From positions 1,054,001-1,118,000 of the forward strand of contig JAIXMN010000005.1 in NCBI GenBank assembly GCA_025716815.1: a stretch of 64,000 nt of DNA, given 5' to 3'. This DNA comes from Dichotomocladium elegans. Its lineage: Eukaryota; Mucoromycota; Mucoromycetes; Mucorales; Lichtheimiaceae. Of this stretch, positions 60,440-64,000 are shown piece after piece; position 1 is the first letter of the stretch; every line of letters starts with the position of its first letter. Made by a program: the position numbers and the translations under genes. A model generated the notes under the pieces. That model worked only from the letters and a program-made list of their open reading frames with translations, did not search any database and had not been told where the DNA came from.

Positions 60440-61345
60440 GAGATATAAACCAAGATCCAATATGAGCTCAGGAGCGGAGAAGGTGCCAATTGAATAAGTG
60501 GACAGAAGGACCATCGTGAAGCACCGAGACATACCAGGCCAATGCGTAACAATGGATTTTGGGCGTAGAGATATACTATACTGCGTTAATAAACGTTCCA
60601 CGCTCCTTGCTTTTGTCAAGCTTTGCTACGTCCAAGCAGGAGCAAGACACGTAAGATGAGAAAGGCGAAGAGGCAGTAACAATGGATACAGGGGCTCAAG
60701 GACCTGGACCTGGACCTGGACCTGGGTCGAGCCAAAATCAATCTCTCCGGGCATCAGAGCAATATGTACTTTGGAAGTAGAGGACTATGGCTGTTCCCTT
60801 GGCGTTTCTAGGGCTGCAGTCGTCTTTTCTGTCCTTACAGCAGTTCGATGCATCACTACCGAAACTTTGTTTTTCATCGTGGTTCAACAGACAGCGTTCC
60901 GATTGAAAGCTTATCAATAATCTCAAAAGAAAATTCGGTGAAAACGTTAGTGTCCATCATGGCACAACTGGTCGGCTCTCCATATGCGATTTCATCAACC
61001 CATCCGTGGAAAATGGTGTTCAGACTTCTATTGCGGAAGTATGTGTTTTAAAAGATGTTGTTCAACATGCCCTCAGTGAGACCTTACCGACTTACGAGCG
61101 AGTGCCAAAGCCACGACTCACCCACCGAGGACGGGGTAAAAAGATGGTGTTCTGATGTTATCTGTCATGATCTACTAACATATGGGAATGTCTTTTACCT
61201 TGAAAGTAACAATGATAGTTGGTATATATTTGCTATTTCCAGTAAATTCCGTCATCAGAGCGGCATAGTAAACATGACATAGGGCAGTCTTCAGCTCCGT
61301 CTGTGGAATCGAGGTTTAGCGACATGGAGCCTTATCGGGTTTTCA
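60440..61345 (+). pseudogene. Third, highly diverged Fanzor relic
   Basis: RTIVKHRDIPGQCVTMDFGR followed by RDILYCVNK (60500-60590) parallels IVRNEDYRGQWVTIDPGRRD followed by LLYCVHE of copy 1. Downstream, MAQLVGSPYAISS and KMVFRLLLRK (60959-61040) mirror MGNWSAPHTRYHE and GVGFRRLLKK. TYERVPKPRLTHRGRG (~61083-61135) mirrors TFKMVPNPRPYRRPDN. VICHDLLTYGN (~61160) mirrors TICHGLLRYEG. LRLWNRGLATW (61295-61325) mirrors RLWNRDLGAAL, with the last catalytic Asp changed to Gly. Motif order and spacing are preserved across several frameshifts. It also contains a GGACCT repeat (60700-60724). Confidence 0.7.
60700..60724 (+). repeat. GGACCT short tandem repeat
   Basis: Four consecutive GGACCT units inside the Fanzor relic. 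Confidence 0.85.
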
Positions 61346-61879
61346 TGATGCGATCACCAGAGCACGAAGAACAGCGGCACCAGGGCCACGGCGCACGCAG
61401 ACACAGTAAACTCCTCAATAATTACGAGGAGCACCATGGCATGTCGAGTAGCGTACGACTTACCCGCTTGCGATCCGGCACCGTGGTTCACTCCAACGTG
61501 TATGTATTCCACTATGTCCTGCTCACTCTCGCAGCATTTTAGTGAATTCTTCTGTCTGCTTCCTTGTATAATACAATGTTGCTCCATACCCAGACCTTCG
61601 CCCTATGCCACTTCCCTTCTATAGGTATCTATGTAATCAAAGTCATTTAGGACGCATTGGTTCATCAAATAAACAGCAGTATTCATTCTTTCTGTTTTTG
61701 GTGGTCACACTACCTTCAGAGTCAGTGCAACTATTCTCCTTGCGGTGATTCTCTTGCGCATTACCTATTTCTTTACTACATCATTATACGATCATAATCC
61801 TATTGTTTATTGCCCGGCAGCCGCAAGTATCCTATATAAAAGTAAGAGTTGCCTCTGGGTCCAAATTTACAACTACCTA

Positions 61880-62130
61880 CCTCAACACGTTTTTATGTTC
61901 TTTATGGAGAATACATGTACGACCTCTCTTCATTTTTTTTAAAACATATTTCATGGATTCTCACGTACCTGCTTTGCACTCAAAGCCTTCACAAACATCA
62001 GCTTGAGCAATCTGGACTTGTTCTTGGTCAATGTTAAGTGCTGTGTCTGTGCGCATAGCCTTGCTTTCTTTTACATATCCAAATCTCTGCGTACTTGCAA
62101 CTGCAGTGCTCCTGTGGGCAAGATAAACTA
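61880..62130 (-). mobile_element. Relic of the Tc1-like transposase N-terminal region
   Basis: Plus-strand text CTTTATGGAGAATACATGTA, ACAAACATCAGCTTGAGCAA followed by TCTGGAC, and TTCTTGGTCAATGT aligns with the reverse complement of the transposase 5' region of copies A and B (CTCTTCATTGAGAATACGCG; CAAACATCAGCTTGAAAAAT followed by CTGAC; CCTTGGTCAGTGT). An internal stretch of ~70 bp is missing. Too decayed to translate. Confidence 0.5.
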
Positions 62131-63739
62131 ACGTACGCAGAGATTCGGCGTGAAATTAATAAATTTTGGAGAGCACGCTTCACCGTCAATAAACATCATC
62201 CATAGGCACAGCGCAGCCGGTGCATATCAATAATAAGTCAGCTACATAGGGATTACAAGAGGCTGATTTAACCCAGCCCAATGGTCATTATTTACAATTT
62301 CTGTAAAATGCAATACGAGCATTCGTTCATGCACCTTTGGTCAATGGCGAGTGTGAAGTTATCCATTTTAGAGTGCGACCCACCTAAACGGGACGTAAAT
62401 ATATATCTTGCACCAGCCAAAAGTTCGTCTCCCACAGCTGCTATGACCTTCTCTCATGTGCTATCCGTTCCTCTCGCCTTCCCAAAGCACCGAATTTACC
62501 TTTAGTATGTACATATTCTTTTGCGCAGAAGTCTGTGCGTTTTTTTTTTATTTACAGCCATTGAGCGGATAGTTGTGGCGCTGTCCTCATGTACATGCTG
62601 TCACGTGCAGATTTCCAGGGCTGTGTTGATCGTGACAGCGCCAGGTGGCAACAGGCTTTGGGTAACTGCAGATACCTGTAAGCAGTTACCCGCACGTACC
62701 AATGTTCGCTCTCTCGCTTCTGATACGAATCGTCATCAAAAAAGGCAGCATGGTCATTTGGAACTGGCAGCCACACAGGGTAAACGGCGCCTCACCCTTT
62801 TTTCGAGTGCTTCTGGAATCCTTTTATTCGGCCAAAACGCATATGCTGGCATTACAATGGTTATATAAGTCATGCAGAACATGAGATACAGTGCGTGTCG
62901 CTTCAGAATCCCAAACTTGGACTGTCATTCCTCAGCAGCAACCCAAAAGAAAAACGGCACTCTAGTTTCAGGCAATAGATGCGGAACTCAAGTTAGCATA
63001 AATGGTAATGAGGAATTTTGACAAATAGGCTCTGTATTGCAATGTCTGGATCGTTCGATCAATTATGCATGCAATCGTATGCAGGACTTTATCAGCTCTC
63101 GCTTGGGGTGATGGTATCATCACCATCCGCGTTCATGTTTAGCAGCCATGACATAATTGCGGATTGGACCGTGGGTGTAAAATGAAGGGTAGATAAGTAC
63201 CATTACATATGAACCGCATATTTTGGCGTATTTATTCGTTGTTTTAGGCAGTGGCATACTCATGATTTGAAAACCATGGGGTGCTTTTTTTCTGTTACGG
63301 AAACATATTCTACATAAGGCGCAACGAAAGACGAAGAGAACATCTTTCTAATGTTGATATATTGTAAGAGCTGATTCATGATGAAGTGAGACGGATGACT
63401 TTCTTTGGTGATAAATATCCTCACCTCCAGTCAGCATTTGGCCGACACGGCTGACAGATCCAGGATGGGTGCTAGAATAACTTGGAAAAGCTTATCACAT
63501 TTCTCCTTGTTGTCACGGCAGGTATCTTGTAGCGGGAGAAGGCAGAGGCATGGAATTTGACCAAACGACCAGAGGGGATCGTGGGAAAATTACGATTCGT
63601 CATCTCATTGCTTAGATGTAATAAAAAAAACAGAAGGTACAGATAATCCTTTCCGGGCAGTCTTGTCTATGTATGTATTCTACCCTTTCGACCAGGTTAA
63701 GCGGGTGATTTTTGTCATTTATGCAGGAACAAACGACGT
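62131..63739. other. Region without recognised genes
   Basis: Short unconserved frames only (for example 62521-62868). It is probably eroded transposon DNA, given its neighbours, but no motif was identified. Confidence 0.4.
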
Positions 63740-64000
63740 GCTCTCTTACATTTAATAATACATGACCTATGATGCTCCCAAGATGGTCCTTGCGTTTTCG
63801 CTCATATCTTTGGTACTGCAGCTACTACGAGTTCATCCGTTGGACCATGCCGTGCTGCGTCTCATGTTCAGACTCACCATCAAGGATAATGCAGTCTGGT
63901 CGAAGGCCAATTGTCACTTAGTAGGTCTATCTCCACCCTCCCCCATTGGCATACCCAGTGGAAAGCTCATACAGTATATTTCTAGCGGCGGGATGATGCA
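63740..64000 (-). mobile_element. Relic of Tc1-like transposase catalytic region, cut by window edge
   Basis: Plus text CTCCCAAGATGGTCCTTGCG, TTTGGTACTGCAGCTACTAC, GACCATGCCGTGCTGCGTCT and CATCAAGGATAATGCAGTCT parallels copy A (CTCCCAAGATTGCGATTGTC, TTTGGTATTGTGGCCACTGC, AACCATGCCATGCTGCATTT, CATCAAGAAAAACGCAGTTT). This is the antisense of the first catalytic Asp region and the AWFKKGTPAVATIPKT block. Its 5' half lies beyond position 64000. Confidence 0.6.

Overview
The window is eukaryotic nuclear DNA, almost certainly fungal. Protein-coding genes are broken by short (about 50-120 bp) GT-AG introns and packed closely on both strands. Products include a Cdc24-type Rho exchange factor, SIN3, Uba4, a LAMMER kinase, an HDEL-terminated PDI and RPL5. 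The mix of compact genes, several Fanzor copies and Tc1-like transposons suggests an early-diverging fungus (Mucoromycota-like). That placement is an inference; there is no rRNA or other direct marker here.

Layout. 1-12.5 kb is a dense gene block: misato/DML1 (-, runs off the left edge), pyridoxal kinase (-), a GRINL1A/Gdown1-like protein (+), an EF-hand protein (+), ethanolamine-phosphate cytidylyltransferase (+) and protein disulfide isomerase (-). 13.7-15.4 kb is a dead Tc1/IS630-type transposon. 16.1-22.6 kb holds CDC24 (-) and RPL5 (-). 22.9-31.95 kb is a transposon island: a second Tc1/IS630 copy, a 3.25-kb near-perfect palindrome and a 3.93-kb Fanzor element. 33.4-42.1 kb has an M13 metallopeptidase (+), SIN3 (-) and TFB5/TTDA (-), followed by a broken unidentified gene. 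44.8-48.73 kb is a second direct copy of the Fanzor element, ending 286 bp upstream of UBA4 (+). Then come a LAMMER kinase (-), a two-finger C2H2 factor (-) and an ELO elongase (-). 59.2-64 kb is a graveyard of transposase and Fanzor relics.

The most interesting system is the Fanzor element (eukaryotic TnpB-like RNA-guided nuclease family). Two about 99%-similar copies share a nuclease reading frame with the family motifs (IDPGRRD, CCPIC...CHGLL, WNRDL). Just after its stop, each carries a conserved block of consecutive hairpins, one with a perfect UUCG tetraloop, which is a strong candidate for the guide-RNA scaffold. Both element ends and the first ~0.6 kb match the Tc1/IS630 transposons at 22.9 and 13.7 kb, including a fragment of the transposase N-terminus. 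The simplest reading is that the nuclease cassette replaced the transposase catalytic region of a DD34E transposon and was then moved in trans. Both copies are now broken by different mutations. A third, much older Fanzor relic lies at 60.4-61.3 kb, and a 0.55-kb deletion derivative with the same termini lies at 2.35 kb.

Exon boundaries were placed by eye from splice consensus and protein conservation; CDS coordinates give the full span including introns.
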